A DNA stretch of 64,000 nt from Pseudobdellovibrionaceae bacterium (GTDB taxonomy: Bacteria > Bdellovibrionota > Bdellovibrionia > Bdellovibrionales > JAMPXM01): NCBI GenBank assembly GCA_021463345.1, contig JAJTYM010000013.1:1-64000 (forward strand), written 5' to 3'. Position numbers and translations under genes: made by a program. This document shows positions 35,648-44,106 of this stretch, in pieces. Below the pieces are notes generated by a model. It had not been told where the DNA came from, ran no database searches, and saw only the letters and a list, made by a program, of their open reading frames with translations. Position 1 is the first letter of the stretch; the number at the start of each line of letters is the position of its first letter.

Positions 35648-38380
35648 TTATTTGAAACAGCTCGAGACCAGCTCTTCCTGCTCTTGTTTATGCACTTTTT
35701 CGGAGCCGGTCGCCGGCGACGCCCGCTCCGTGCGGCCGCGGTACAGCACCGGCACCGACGTCATTCCACCCGCATCCATCAATTCGCGCAAGCGCGGCTG
35801 CGCGAAGAACCAAGCCCCCATGTTCTTAGGCTCCTCTTGGGCCCAGATGACGCGTTTGAGTTTCGGCGCGCCGGCCAAGAGCGGCTGGACCAGGTGTTCC
35901 GGCCACGGGTACAGTTGCTCGACGCGCACGAGCGCGGTCCTCGCCTGTTGGGCCTTGTCGAGTTTTTCCCGGTGCTCGAGCAAGTCGTAATAAACCTTGC
36001 CCGAACAGAACACCACCGTCTCGACCATTCGGAGGTCGACCGCGGCGTCGGGCAGAACTTCCCTGAACGCGCCGGCCGTGAATTCGCCGAGCGGTGACAG
36101 CACGCGCGGATGGCGCAGCAACGACTTCGGCGACATCACGATCATCGGCTTGCGGAAATCGCGTTTCATCTGGCGGCGGAACGCGTGGAACAGCTGCGCC
36201 GGCGTGGTCATGTTCATGACCTGGATGTTGTCCTGGGCGCAGAGCTGCAGGAACCGCTCCAGGCGCGCGCTCGAGTGCTCGGGCCCCTGGCCCTCGTAAC
36301 CGTGCGGCAGGAGCAGCACGAGGCCGCTCATACGCTGCCATTTCTGCTCGGCCGAAGAGATGAACTGGTCGATGACGATCTGCGCTCCGTTGACGAAGTC
36401 GCCAAACTGCGCTTCCCAGAGGGTGAGGTACGTCGGGTCCGAGCTCGAATTGCCGTACTCGAAGCCCATCGCCGCGTACTCCGAAAGCAGGCTGTCGTAC
36501 ACGCAGAACTCGACGTCCGAAGGATTGATCGTCGCCAGGGGCAAGTACCTCTCGCCGGTCTTCGTGTCGTAATAGCCCGAATGGCGGTGCGAGAACGTGC
36601 CGCGCACGCAATCCTGGCCCGTCAGGCGGACCGACGTCCCCTCCTCCAAAAGCGTGCCGTACGCCAGCAGTTCGCCCAAGCCCCAGTCCACCGCGCCCTC
36701 GCCCTCGAGCATGCGCTTGCGCGCCTCGAGCAGCTTCTGCACCTTCGGGTGGATGTTGAACCCCCGCGGCCACGTGGTGAGGAGCTCGCCCGTCTTCAGA
36801 AGCGTCCCCCTCTCCACCGCCGTCGGCCAAACCTTGCGGAAGTCCTCGGGCGTCGCCCGGCGCAGGCCTTTCCACAAACCTTCGAACGCCAGCGGCTTCA
36901 TGGGCGGCGGGTTCTTGCGCGCCTGATCGAGGACCTTCTGCAAGCGCTCGATCTCGGACTTGTAATAATCCTCGACCTCGGACGTCGACATCACGCCGTC
37001 GGCGATGAGCTTCCTCGCGTACTGCTCCATGAGCGTCGGATGCTTTTTGATCTTGTCGTACATGAGCGGCTGCGTGAACGCCGGTTCGTCGCCCTCGTTG
37101 TGGCCGAAGCGGCGGTAACAGATCATGTTGATCACGACGTCGCGCTTGAACTCCTGGCGGAAACGGATGGCGATGTCCATCGCGCGCACGCACGCTTCGG
37201 CGTCGTCGCCGTTGACGTGCAGCACCGGCGTCTGGGTGACCTTGGCGATGTCCGACGCGTACGGCGTCGAGCGCGCGTGGGCGGGGCTCGTGGTGAAGCC
37301 GACTTGGTTGTCGATCACGATGTGGATCGTGCCGCCGACCGTGTAACCCTGAAGCTGGCCCATCTGGAAAATCTCGGCGACGACGCCCTGGCCGGCGAAG
37401 GCCGCGTCCCCGTGGATGAGGACCGGGACGACCTTCTTGCGGTCGGTGGTGTCGCGGCGGCGGCGCTGCTTGGCGCGCGTCATGCCCATGACGACCGAGT
37501 CGACCGTCTCGAGGTGGCTCGGGTTGAACGCGAGCGAGACGTGGCAAAGGCCGTTCTGCGTTTTCTTGTCGGCCGAATATCCCAGGTGGTACTTCACATC
37601 GCCGTCGAAGAACGAGTTGTGCTCGTCGCGCACGCCCTCGAACTCGGCGAAGAGCGTGTCGAGCGCCTTGCCCATGAAGTTGGTGAGCACGTTCAGCCGC
37701 CCGCGATGGGCCATGCCGATGACGAGCTCCTCGACCGCGAGCCGCGAGCCGCGCGCGACGAGCGCCTCGAGCATCGGGATCAGGCCGTCGCCCCCCTCGA
37801 CCGAGAAACGCTTCTTTCCGACGTAGCGGGTGTGCAGGAATTTCTCGAAGGCCTCGGTGCGCGCGAGCTGCCTGAAGATCTCCTTTTTCTCGTCGGGCGG
37901 AACCTGAAACTCTCCCGTCTTGCGCTCGAATTCGCCGTGGAACCAATCGCGCACGGTGGGCATCGCGTCGCTCGCCTGGACCGAGAGCGTGCGGCAGTAG
38001 CTGTCGCGCAGGTGCTGGATGATGTCCTTGAGCTTCGCGTTGGGCTTCCCCACGATCGCGCCGACCGAGAACGTCTTGTCGAGGTCCTCGTCCTTCAGGT
38101 TGAAATTCGTGAACGAGAGCTCGGGGAAGGATTTCGTGGCGTCGCTCAAAGGGTTCAGGTTCGCCTCGAAATGCCCGTACGCCCGGTACGCGCTGATGAG
38201 GTTGTAGACGTCGAGCTCCTGGCTCGAGACAGAGCCGCCGCCGAGGCTCTGCGCGAACTCGACGCCCTCGAAAAACAAGCGCCACTCGGATCCGACCGCC
38301 TCGGGATCCTTCAGGAAACGGCTGTAAAGCTCTTCGATGTACTCGAGGTTCGGGCGGCTGAGATAGCTGTGCTTTTCCAA
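35648..38380 (-). CDS. sucA: 2-oxoglutarate dehydrogenase E1
   Basis: The thiamine-diphosphate decarboxylase subunit (910 aa). The start [20 protein letters not shown] matches the E1o N-terminal peptide. [12 protein letters not shown], the TPP site [20 protein letters not shown] and [12 protein letters not shown] follow. The C-terminal half has [16 protein letters not shown] and [20 protein letters not shown] at 38380 follows GAGAGGA and gives the family start; a TTG at 38434 would add 18 residues but has no ribosome site. First gene of the sucA-sucB-lpdA operon. The sucCD genes are not in the window. Confidence 0.96.
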   Translation of the reverse strand: MEKHSYLSRPNLEYIEELYSRFLKDPEAVGSEWRLFFEGVEFAQSLGGGSVSSQELDVYNLISAYRAYGHFEANLNPLSDATKSFPELSFTNFNLKDEDLDKTFSVGAIVGKPNAKLKDIIQHLRDSYCRTLSVQASDAMPTVRDWFHGEFERKTGEFQVPPDEKKEIFRQLARTEAFEKFLHTRYVGKKRFSVEGGDGLIPMLEALVARGSRLAVEELVIGMAHRGRLNVLTNFMGKALDTLFAEFEGVRDEHNSFFDGDVKYHLGYSADKKTQNGLCHVSLAFNPSHLETVDSVVMGMTRAKQRRRRDTTDRKKVVPVLIHGDAAFAGQGVVAEIFQMGQLQGYTVGGTIHIVIDNQVGFTTSPAHARSTPYASDIAKVTQTPVLHVNGDDAEACVRAMDIAIRFRQEFKRDVVINMICYRRFGHNEGDEPAFTQPLMYDKIKKHPTLMEQYARKLIADGVMSTSEVEDYYKSEIERLQKVLDQARKNPPPMKPLAFEGLWKGLRRATPEDFRKVWPTAVERGTLLKTGELLTTWPRGFNIHPKVQKLLEARKRMLEGEGAVDWGLGELLAYGTLLEEGTSVRLTGQDCVRGTFSHRHSGYYDTKTGERYLPLATINPSDVEFCVYDSLLSEYAAMGFEYGNSSSDPTYLTLWEAQFGDFVNGAQIVIDQFISSAEQKWQRMSGLVLLLPHGYEGQGPEHSSARLERFLQLCAQDNIQVMNMTTPAQLFHAFRRQMKRDFRKPMIVMSPKSLLRHPRVLSPLGEFTAGAFREVLPDAAVDLRMVETVVFCSGKVYYDLLEHREKLDKAQQARTALVRVEQLYPWPEHLVQPLLAGAPKLKRVIWAQEEPKNMGAWFFAQPRLRELMDAGGMTSVPVLYRGRTERASPATGSEKVHKQEQEELVSSCFK

Positions 38381-38590
38381 AACGCGGGTTCCTCTCAAAG
38401 ACGGCGGCGGGTCCGGGTCGAATGCGGGATTCAACGTATTTTATAGCAGTTTTCAGGAGCCTAGGTCACTCGACAGGAGCGAAGAACGCCCTGCGGCAAT
38501 CGCGTCCACAACGGAGCCGAGCGCAGGCCGAGACTCTCGTCCACGCTTCCCGGTTTGACTGCCGGCCCTCGCGCCACGCATAGTCGCCAG

Positions 38591-39733
38591 ATGGAAACTT
38601 TCGATCCGACCAAGATCCATGCGTGGGTTCACGACCTCGATCCGTTCCTGATTCAGTTTTCCGACACGTTCGGGATCCGCTGGTACGGTCTCGCTTACAT
38701 GTTCGGGTTCGTCACAGGCGCCATGCTCATGATTTTCATGGCGAAACGCGGCCGCCGCACGCTGCCGGCGGACCTCGTGATGGACTTCCTCACCTACGTG
38801 GTGCTCGGCACGATGATCGGCGGGCGCCTCGGCTACGCGATCTTCTACGACCCGAAGCTGCTCACTTCGTGGGACGCGCAGGTCAGCCTGTTCGGCCAGC
38901 AGGTGCCGGTCTGGAACCTGCTCGCCGTCTGGGAAGGCGGCATGGCCAGCCACGGCGGCATCGCCGGCATCATGATCGCGGCGGTCCTCTTCGCTCGCCG
39001 CCACAAGATCAGCTGGATGCACTTGGGCGACTTGACGACCTTGGGCGGGGCGATCGGCATCGTCAGCGGCCGCATCGCGAATTTCATCAACGGTGAACTG
39101 ATGGGGCGCACGGTGAACGGGCCGCTCCCGTGGGCGGTGAAATTCCCGCAGGACATGTACCGCTGGCTCGGCGCCGAACGCGACAAACTCCCGCGACTCG
39201 GCGAACTCGCCGGGCAGTTCAACATCAAGCCCGAGGAATGGAGCCTGCTGGTCAACCGACACAATCAGGGCGATCCCCAAGCGCGCGCCGCCGTCGGCGA
39301 CTTGATAGAGAAAGCCGTCCACGCCATCCAAGGCGGCAACGCCAAGCTGGCCGAGATGATGCAACCCATTCTCGAGGCGCGCCACCCCTCCCAACTCTAC
39401 CAGGCCCTGATGGAAGGTTTGATCGTCCTGATCGCCTGCTTCCTTTTCTGGCGCAGGCCGCGCAAACCCGGCGTCGTCGGCGGGCTCTTCCTGACCCTCT
39501 ACGCCGTCATGCGCATCATCGGCGAACAATTCCGCCTGCCCGACGCGCACATCGGTTACCAGGTCTTCGGCCTCACGCGCGGGCAAGTGATCAGCGTCGG
39601 CATGCTGATCGCCGCCGCGCTCTTCTGGATCTGGGCGATCCGCCGCCCCGCCGAAGCCGTCGCCGGCTGGGGCCCCGAAGCGCGCCGACTCAAAGCCGAG
39701 GACGACGCGCGCCTCGCGGGCAAAGCTCCCTGA
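38591..39733 (+). CDS. lgt: Prolipoprotein diacylglyceryl transferase
   Basis: An inner-membrane enzyme adding diacylglycerol to the lipobox Cys of lipoproteins (380 aa). Family marks are FGIRWYGLAYMFGFVTG, GGRLGYAIFY, WEGGMASHGG, the signature GRIANFINGELMGR and RHPSQLYQALMEG. It is about 90 residues longer than E. coli Lgt. The extra length is a hydrophilic insert of roughly 55 residues between PWAVKFPQ and RHPSQLY, which would face the periplasm. The ATG at 38591 is taken as the start. Its stop directly abuts repeat copy 3. Confidence 0.95.
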   Translation: METFDPTKIHAWVHDLDPFLIQFSDTFGIRWYGLAYMFGFVTGAMLMIFMAKRGRRTLPADLVMDFLTYVVLGTMIGGRLGYAIFYDPKLLTSWDAQVSLFGQQVPVWNLLAVWEGGMASHGGIAGIMIAAVLFARRHKISWMHLGDLTTLGGAIGIVSGRIANFINGELMGRTVNGPLPWAVKFPQDMYRWLGAERDKLPRLGELAGQFNIKPEEWSLLVNRHNQGDPQARAAVGDLIEKAVHAIQGGNAKLAEMMQPILEARHPSQLYQALMEGLIVLIACFLFWRRPRKPGVVGGLFLTLYAVMRIIGEQFRLPDAHIGYQVFGLTRGQVISVGMLIAAALFWIWAIRRPAEAVAGWGPEARRLKAEDDARLAGKAP

Positions 39734-39817
39734 AGGTGACACGCACCTTTTTGTAGCGCGTGCGCGTTAGCACGTGCGTGCTAACGCGCACGCGCTACAA
39801 AAAGGTGCGTGTCACCT
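39734..39817. repeat. Palindromic repeat, copy 3 (fills the lgt-tamB gap)
   Basis: Arms 39734-39773 and 39778-39817 are exact reverse complements over 40 bp with a 4-base loop (GTGC). The outer part is AGGTGACACGCACCTTTTTG as in copy 2, and the inner part GTAGCGC as in copy 1. It begins on the base after the lgt stop, and its last base is the first plus-strand base of the tamB stop codon. Nothing else lies between these convergent genes, so it must end both transcripts or allow read-through. Confidence 0.95.
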
Positions 39818-42315
39818 CAGAACCGCCGCACCCATTCGACGAATGCGCTCACCAGTTGCTCGTCGGTCTGCGACGCGCGTTCGACGTGGGTGTTGAGATA
39901 AACGTTGCGCGCGAGACGCCGGCGGATGCCGACCTCGGTGCCCGCGCCGCGCCCGCCCCCGAACTCGAGCGACGTTCCACCCGCGATCTTCACCGAAGCG
40001 ATCACCCGCCCCGACTCGGAGTCGTAATTGAGCGAGTCGATCGGCGAATTCGCCAACAAATACATCTGCGCGAGCGTGAGCGCGGTGTCGTTGACCGCCG
40101 TGCGGAACGCGGCCGCCGACTGCTGCTGCCGCTCATCGAGCTCGTTGATCGGCCGCCCGAAGAGCAAGGCCGCGATGATCTGATCCTCGTTCGCCGGCGG
40201 CTCGCTCTCGAAACGGACCACCGGCTGGGCGAGCGTCCCGAGGATCAGGATCGAGATCGTCGCGTCGGGATTGGTCACGACCAGCTTGCCGTCGATCCTG
40301 CGGCCGCCGTCGGGCTGGAGCTCGAGGTCGAAGTGATCGAGAACGGCGTCGCGCTCGAGGCGCGACAGGAACTTGTTGATGCCGCCGATGTCCACCGGCG
40401 TGCGGCCGAGCGAGATCGTTCCTTCCATCCACGGCGGCACGGCTCCGCCGCTCGCGCCGGGCCCGGCGGCGGCCGCGGCGGCGCGGACCCAGCGCGGGCG
40501 GCCGTCGGCCGAGCGCAGCTTGTAACGGACGGAGATGGGGATCGGCGCGCCAGTGAGGTTGGTGGCCAGTTTCAGCGCGCCCTGCGACGTCGTGTTCACC
40601 CGCACGCGGTACCTCGGTCCCGGGCCCGCCTCTCCTCCGTTCGCCTTTTCCCTGGCCGATGTCCGATCTCGCGCGAGCCCAGGGCGGAAGCGCGAGTCCG
40701 AGACGACCTTCGGCGGCGAACTCGTCACATCGACGCGCGGCAGGCTCAAAAGCACGTCCTCGATGGCGACGTCGATCCCTAGTTCCGGTCGCAGGCCCGC
40801 GGCCGTCCTGTTCAGGGCGAGGCCTCCGTCGACCGTGGCGAACAGCCGTTGGAACTCGCTCCGCAGGCGCGTCCTCAGCTCGAACGGCAGGCTGCCTCCC
40901 CGCTCGCTGAAGCCGCCGGAGGCGTTGAGCTCGATCGAGCCGCGGAGTTGATTGGCCGGCGCCGGCACCGCCAGCGGCGTCCCGCGCAACAACGCGACCA
41001 CCCGCCCGAAGTCGAGCACGCGCACGAGCGCGTCGCCGTCGACCGAGTACCGCAGCCCCCCGTGCGCGGGATCGGCGGCCCCCTGGCGCACGACCGACCC
41101 CGAAAAATCCAAATCCGCTTGAAGCGCCCGCATGTGCCGCAGGGCGAGTTTGAAATCCCAATCGGCGGCGAACCCGTTCTCCGCTCCGTTCTCCCAGGAC
41201 AAGTTCGTCACGCGCAGGTCGAACGTGGGGAACAAACGGAAGAGCGCGCGGTTGCGCAACTCGGCCCGCTCCCGCAAACCGACGGTCACGGTCTGAGGGC
41301 CGCACGCCAGGACGCCCTCGCGCCGGTCGAGCGCGACCTCATAACCGCAATCGACGAAATCGAGCGTTTTGACCTGCGCGTGGACCGCCCCGAACTTGGC
41401 CGAGACGAGCCCCGTGACGCCATCCCCTTTGTACGTCCCCCGGATCCGTCCTTCGCGCACGGCCGGAATGTTCGCGAACTTCGCCCCGAGCGCGTAATCG
41501 ACGTGATCCCACCAGTGGATCTTCCCGTCCAGGCGGGCGCGGACCTTGCGCCGCCCCGGCAGTCCCCCGTCCAGATCGACGCCCACCGTGAACGGCGAGC
41601 CCTCGGCGACGGGCCAATCGACTTCGCCCTTGAGGTCGACCGAGATGTCGTTCCCGAATCGAACGTCCTCGATCCGCAGGGAAACGAGCCGCGCCGCCCC
41701 CGTGGCCGCGGTCGAGAGCTGCAACCGGCCGCGAAGCGCGCGGCCGCCCGAGTCGAGCTCGAGCCTCCTGAGTTCGACGAAGCTGCCGTCCACCCTCCAC
41801 TTCGGCAGGAACTCGGTGCGCGCGAAATCCACGAGGGAAAACCCGCCGGGCTCCCCAGGCTTCGGCCCATCCACCGGCTCCTCAGGCGCGAGATCGTCGA
41901 GGTCGCCGGCGATCTCGCCGCCGGCGGCGATAAGCGGCGCGAAGAACGTGATCCTCGGCTTGAACCCCGAGACCGAAAAGCCGGCGCCCCACTCCAGCTT
42001 CTCGAAGCACGCGTCGAGCGCCCCGCCTTTGTAACGGACGCAGATCCCGTCCAGGCGGATCTCGATCTCCTTGGAGAACGCGTCGGTCTTCACGAGGCGC
42101 ACGACCGCGTCCTCCCACCCGATCCCGAGGTCCGCCGGGGCGAAACGGCCGGCGAGCGCGCGCAGCCGAGCCGAGCCGATCTCGAGTTCCGGGGCCAAGA
42201 GGAAAACCGCGACGACGAGGAGGACGAGCGAAAGCAAGGATCCGACGGCCACCCCGACGACCAGCCCGAAACCCGTCAGCCGCGCGCGGACGTTTTTTCT
42301 CGCGAGCTTCGCCAT
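39817..42315 (-). CDS. tamB: TamB-like translocation and assembly module protein
   Basis: A large AsmA-like, bridge-forming envelope protein (832 aa, shorter than E. coli TamB at 1259). One N-terminal membrane helix (LLSLVLLVVAVFLLAPEL) anchors it; a long beta-rich periplasmic body follows. The C-terminal DUF490/TamB domain is recognisable: IIAALLFGRPINELD, then AGGTSLEFGGGRGAGTEVGI and a final strand NVYLNTHVE. TamB works with TamA, in outer-membrane protein insertion and in phospholipid transport to the outer membrane. It starts one base after the tamA stop. Confidence 0.9.
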   Translation of the reverse strand: MAKLARKNVRARLTGFGLVVGVAVGSLLSLVLLVVAVFLLAPELEIGSARLRALAGRFAPADLGIGWEDAVVRLVKTDAFSKEIEIRLDGICVRYKGGALDACFEKLEWGAGFSVSGFKPRITFFAPLIAAGGEIAGDLDDLAPEEPVDGPKPGEPGGFSLVDFARTEFLPKWRVDGSFVELRRLELDSGGRALRGRLQLSTAATGAARLVSLRIEDVRFGNDISVDLKGEVDWPVAEGSPFTVGVDLDGGLPGRRKVRARLDGKIHWWDHVDYALGAKFANIPAVREGRIRGTYKGDGVTGLVSAKFGAVHAQVKTLDFVDCGYEVALDRREGVLACGPQTVTVGLRERAELRNRALFRLFPTFDLRVTNLSWENGAENGFAADWDFKLALRHMRALQADLDFSGSVVRQGAADPAHGGLRYSVDGDALVRVLDFGRVVALLRGTPLAVPAPANQLRGSIELNASGGFSERGGSLPFELRTRLRSEFQRLFATVDGGLALNRTAAGLRPELGIDVAIEDVLLSLPRVDVTSSPPKVVSDSRFRPGLARDRTSAREKANGGEAGPGPRYRVRVNTTSQGALKLATNLTGAPIPISVRYKLRSADGRPRWVRAAAAAAGPGASGGAVPPWMEGTISLGRTPVDIGGINKFLSRLERDAVLDHFDLELQPDGGRRIDGKLVVTNPDATISILILGTLAQPVVRFESEPPANEDQIIAALLFGRPINELDERQQQSAAAFRTAVNDTALTLAQMYLLANSPIDSLNYDSESGRVIASVKIAGGTSLEFGGGRGAGTEVGIRRRLARNVYLNTHVERASQTDEQLVSAFVEWVRRF

Positions 42316-42316
42316 C

Positions 42317-44098
42317 TCAGAACTCCTCTCCGTAGCTCAGGCCGAAACGCCACTTCTCGAACGGGCCGGGCAGGCCCGGCGGCGGATCGGAGACGATCCC
42401 GCGCGCGGCGAACCCGCGAAAGGTACCGACCGGAGACTCCCAGCGCAAGCCCACGCCGGGACTCCAGTAAACGGTTCCATCCAGCCGCACCGAGCGCGAG
42501 CCCAGGCGCCCGGCATCCACGAACGCCAAGGGGTCGAGGCGGCGGAACAGGATCTTGTGAAAACGCGCCTCGGCGCCGAGCAGCGCCTCGGTGAGCCCGC
42601 CGCTCCCGCCCCGCGGCAGAACGCGCCGCTCGAAACCGCGCAGGTCATCGGTTCCGCCGGCGAAAAAACGGAAGCGCACCGGCAGCGCCGCGGCGTCGAT
42701 CTCGCGGTCGGTCCAGGTCGTCCCGAGCGAATATCTCACGCCCAGTACGATCAGCGGCGGATCAAAACGCAACAGGTTCCAGAGGACCTGCCCGCGGATC
42801 TGGCCACGCCGAGCGGTGAACGGCGCGCCCCAGTCCTTCTGCGTCTGCAGGAGATCGAACTCGAAGCGCGAGCCGTCCCGGGGGCTCCGCGCGAAGTACT
42901 CCGCGTCGTGGCTGAGCCAACGCAAGGACGACTCGAGGAAAGTGATCGTCGACTCACCGGGGCCCGGGCCGCGCGCGATCTCCGAGATCTGCCATGACGG
43001 GCCGATCCGCGCCTCCGCCCGGCCGGTCTCGAGCTCGCGGTTCCAACCGTGCTGCACCGAGATCTGCCAAGCGCGCGATTCGATCGAGAGATCGTCCAGG
43101 CGCTCGAAGGTGAGCGACGGTTCGAGGTAGTCGCGCGGGCTCGAGGACGAATAATGCCAGCGGCCGAGCAGGCCCGCCTCCTGGCGCCGAAAGGACGCGT
43201 CGAGCTTCGCCTCGGCGCTCGACGCCGCCGACCCCAGTCGTATCTGTTTAGCTCGCGCCCGCACTCGCAGTCCGTCGTCGGTGTTGCCCCCGACGCCGAC
43301 GCGCAGCTCGCGCGGAGGGCCCATCAACGGATCACGACGGACGATCACGCCGTTCGGGAAGCAACCGGTCGAAAACGCGACCGCTTGCAAGAGCCCGTCC
43401 TCGAGCAGGCGGCGGCGCGTGAGCTGCACGAGCCGTTCGCTGTAAAAATCGCCGATCCTGTACGCGGAATAACGGTCGAGCACGCCCGGGGAAAGGCGAG
43501 TCTCGCTCAGGTCGACGACGTCCAGGATCCGCAAACGCTCGCCGGGGGCGATCTCGACGCGGATCAGGCCCGTGCCGGGATCGGCCGCCGCTCCCACGGA
43601 GGCGCAGGCGTAGCCGGCCGACTGGACCTCGTTGCGGGTCCACCCCTCCATCTCGTCCAGGAGCGCGGGCGTCAGCGGCAAGCCGCGGTAGGCGCGCTTT
43701 CGCGGGACCCGCCAGTGCGGCGGGACGCCGGCGATCTCGAGCTCCGCGGCTTCGCTCCGGCGGCCGGGACGCACGTAGAGCCGATCCCCCTCGATGGAGA
43801 ACTCGGGCTCGTGATGGCCCCTCCCCTGCAGGAACGTCTTCAGCAAGTACCGCGCCTGGGTCGGCGGGATCTCCGACCACGGGCGGCCGATCGAATCCGG
43901 CCGCGGATCGCCGCACGCGAGCCGTCGCTCCATGGCGCTCAGGCGCGGGTTGAAGCCCTTCTCGAAAAACACGCGCTCGCAGAACGGCTCGAACCGCTCC
44001 GGGGAAAAACGGGGGTCGGCGGCCCGCACCGGCCCCGAAGCGAGGAGCCCGAGAAAGACGGCGAGCGGGGGAAAAATGGGCGGAAAACAACGAAGCAT
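42317..44098 (-). CDS. tamA: TamA/BamA-family outer-membrane protein
   Basis: An Omp85-superfamily barrel protein (593 aa). The signal peptide is LAVFLGLLASGPVRAAD. Residues about 80-260 look like POTRA domains, with RAYRGLPLTPALLDEMEGW, YACASVGAA and LRILDVVDLSETRLSPG. The barrel covers about 290-593, with RFRFFAGGTDDLRGFERR (VRGY-like loop), ALLGAEARFH, FVDAGRLG and the final GVGLRWESPVG. The final residue is Phe. The ATG at 44098 has GAGGG upstream. It lies between the PLD-VTT gene (8 bases) and tamB (1 base). Confidence 0.9.
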   Translation of the reverse strand: MLRCFPPIFPPLAVFLGLLASGPVRAADPRFSPERFEPFCERVFFEKGFNPRLSAMERRLACGDPRPDSIGRPWSEIPPTQARYLLKTFLQGRGHHEPEFSIEGDRLYVRPGRRSEAAELEIAGVPPHWRVPRKRAYRGLPLTPALLDEMEGWTRNEVQSAGYACASVGAAADPGTGLIRVEIAPGERLRILDVVDLSETRLSPGVLDRYSAYRIGDFYSERLVQLTRRRLLEDGLLQAVAFSTGCFPNGVIVRRDPLMGPPRELRVGVGGNTDDGLRVRARAKQIRLGSAASSAEAKLDASFRRQEAGLLGRWHYSSSSPRDYLEPSLTFERLDDLSIESRAWQISVQHGWNRELETGRAEARIGPSWQISEIARGPGPGESTITFLESSLRWLSHDAEYFARSPRDGSRFEFDLLQTQKDWGAPFTARRGQIRGQVLWNLLRFDPPLIVLGVRYSLGTTWTDREIDAAALPVRFRFFAGGTDDLRGFERRVLPRGGSGGLTEALLGAEARFHKILFRRLDPLAFVDAGRLGSRSVRLDGTVYWSPGVGLRWESPVGTFRGFAARGIVSDPPPGLPGPFEKWRFGLSYGEEF

Positions 44099-44106
44099 GC
44101 GCGCCC

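Noticed and set aside
36110-38446. A 778-codon open frame on the plus strand opposite sucA
   Set aside because: It is an antisense shadow of sucA caused by GC-rich third positions. It has no ribosome site and its product is low-complexity Arg/Leu/Asp-rich. The same applies to the long plus-strand frames at 1198-2319, 16971-18710, 22554-24209 and 40849-42594.
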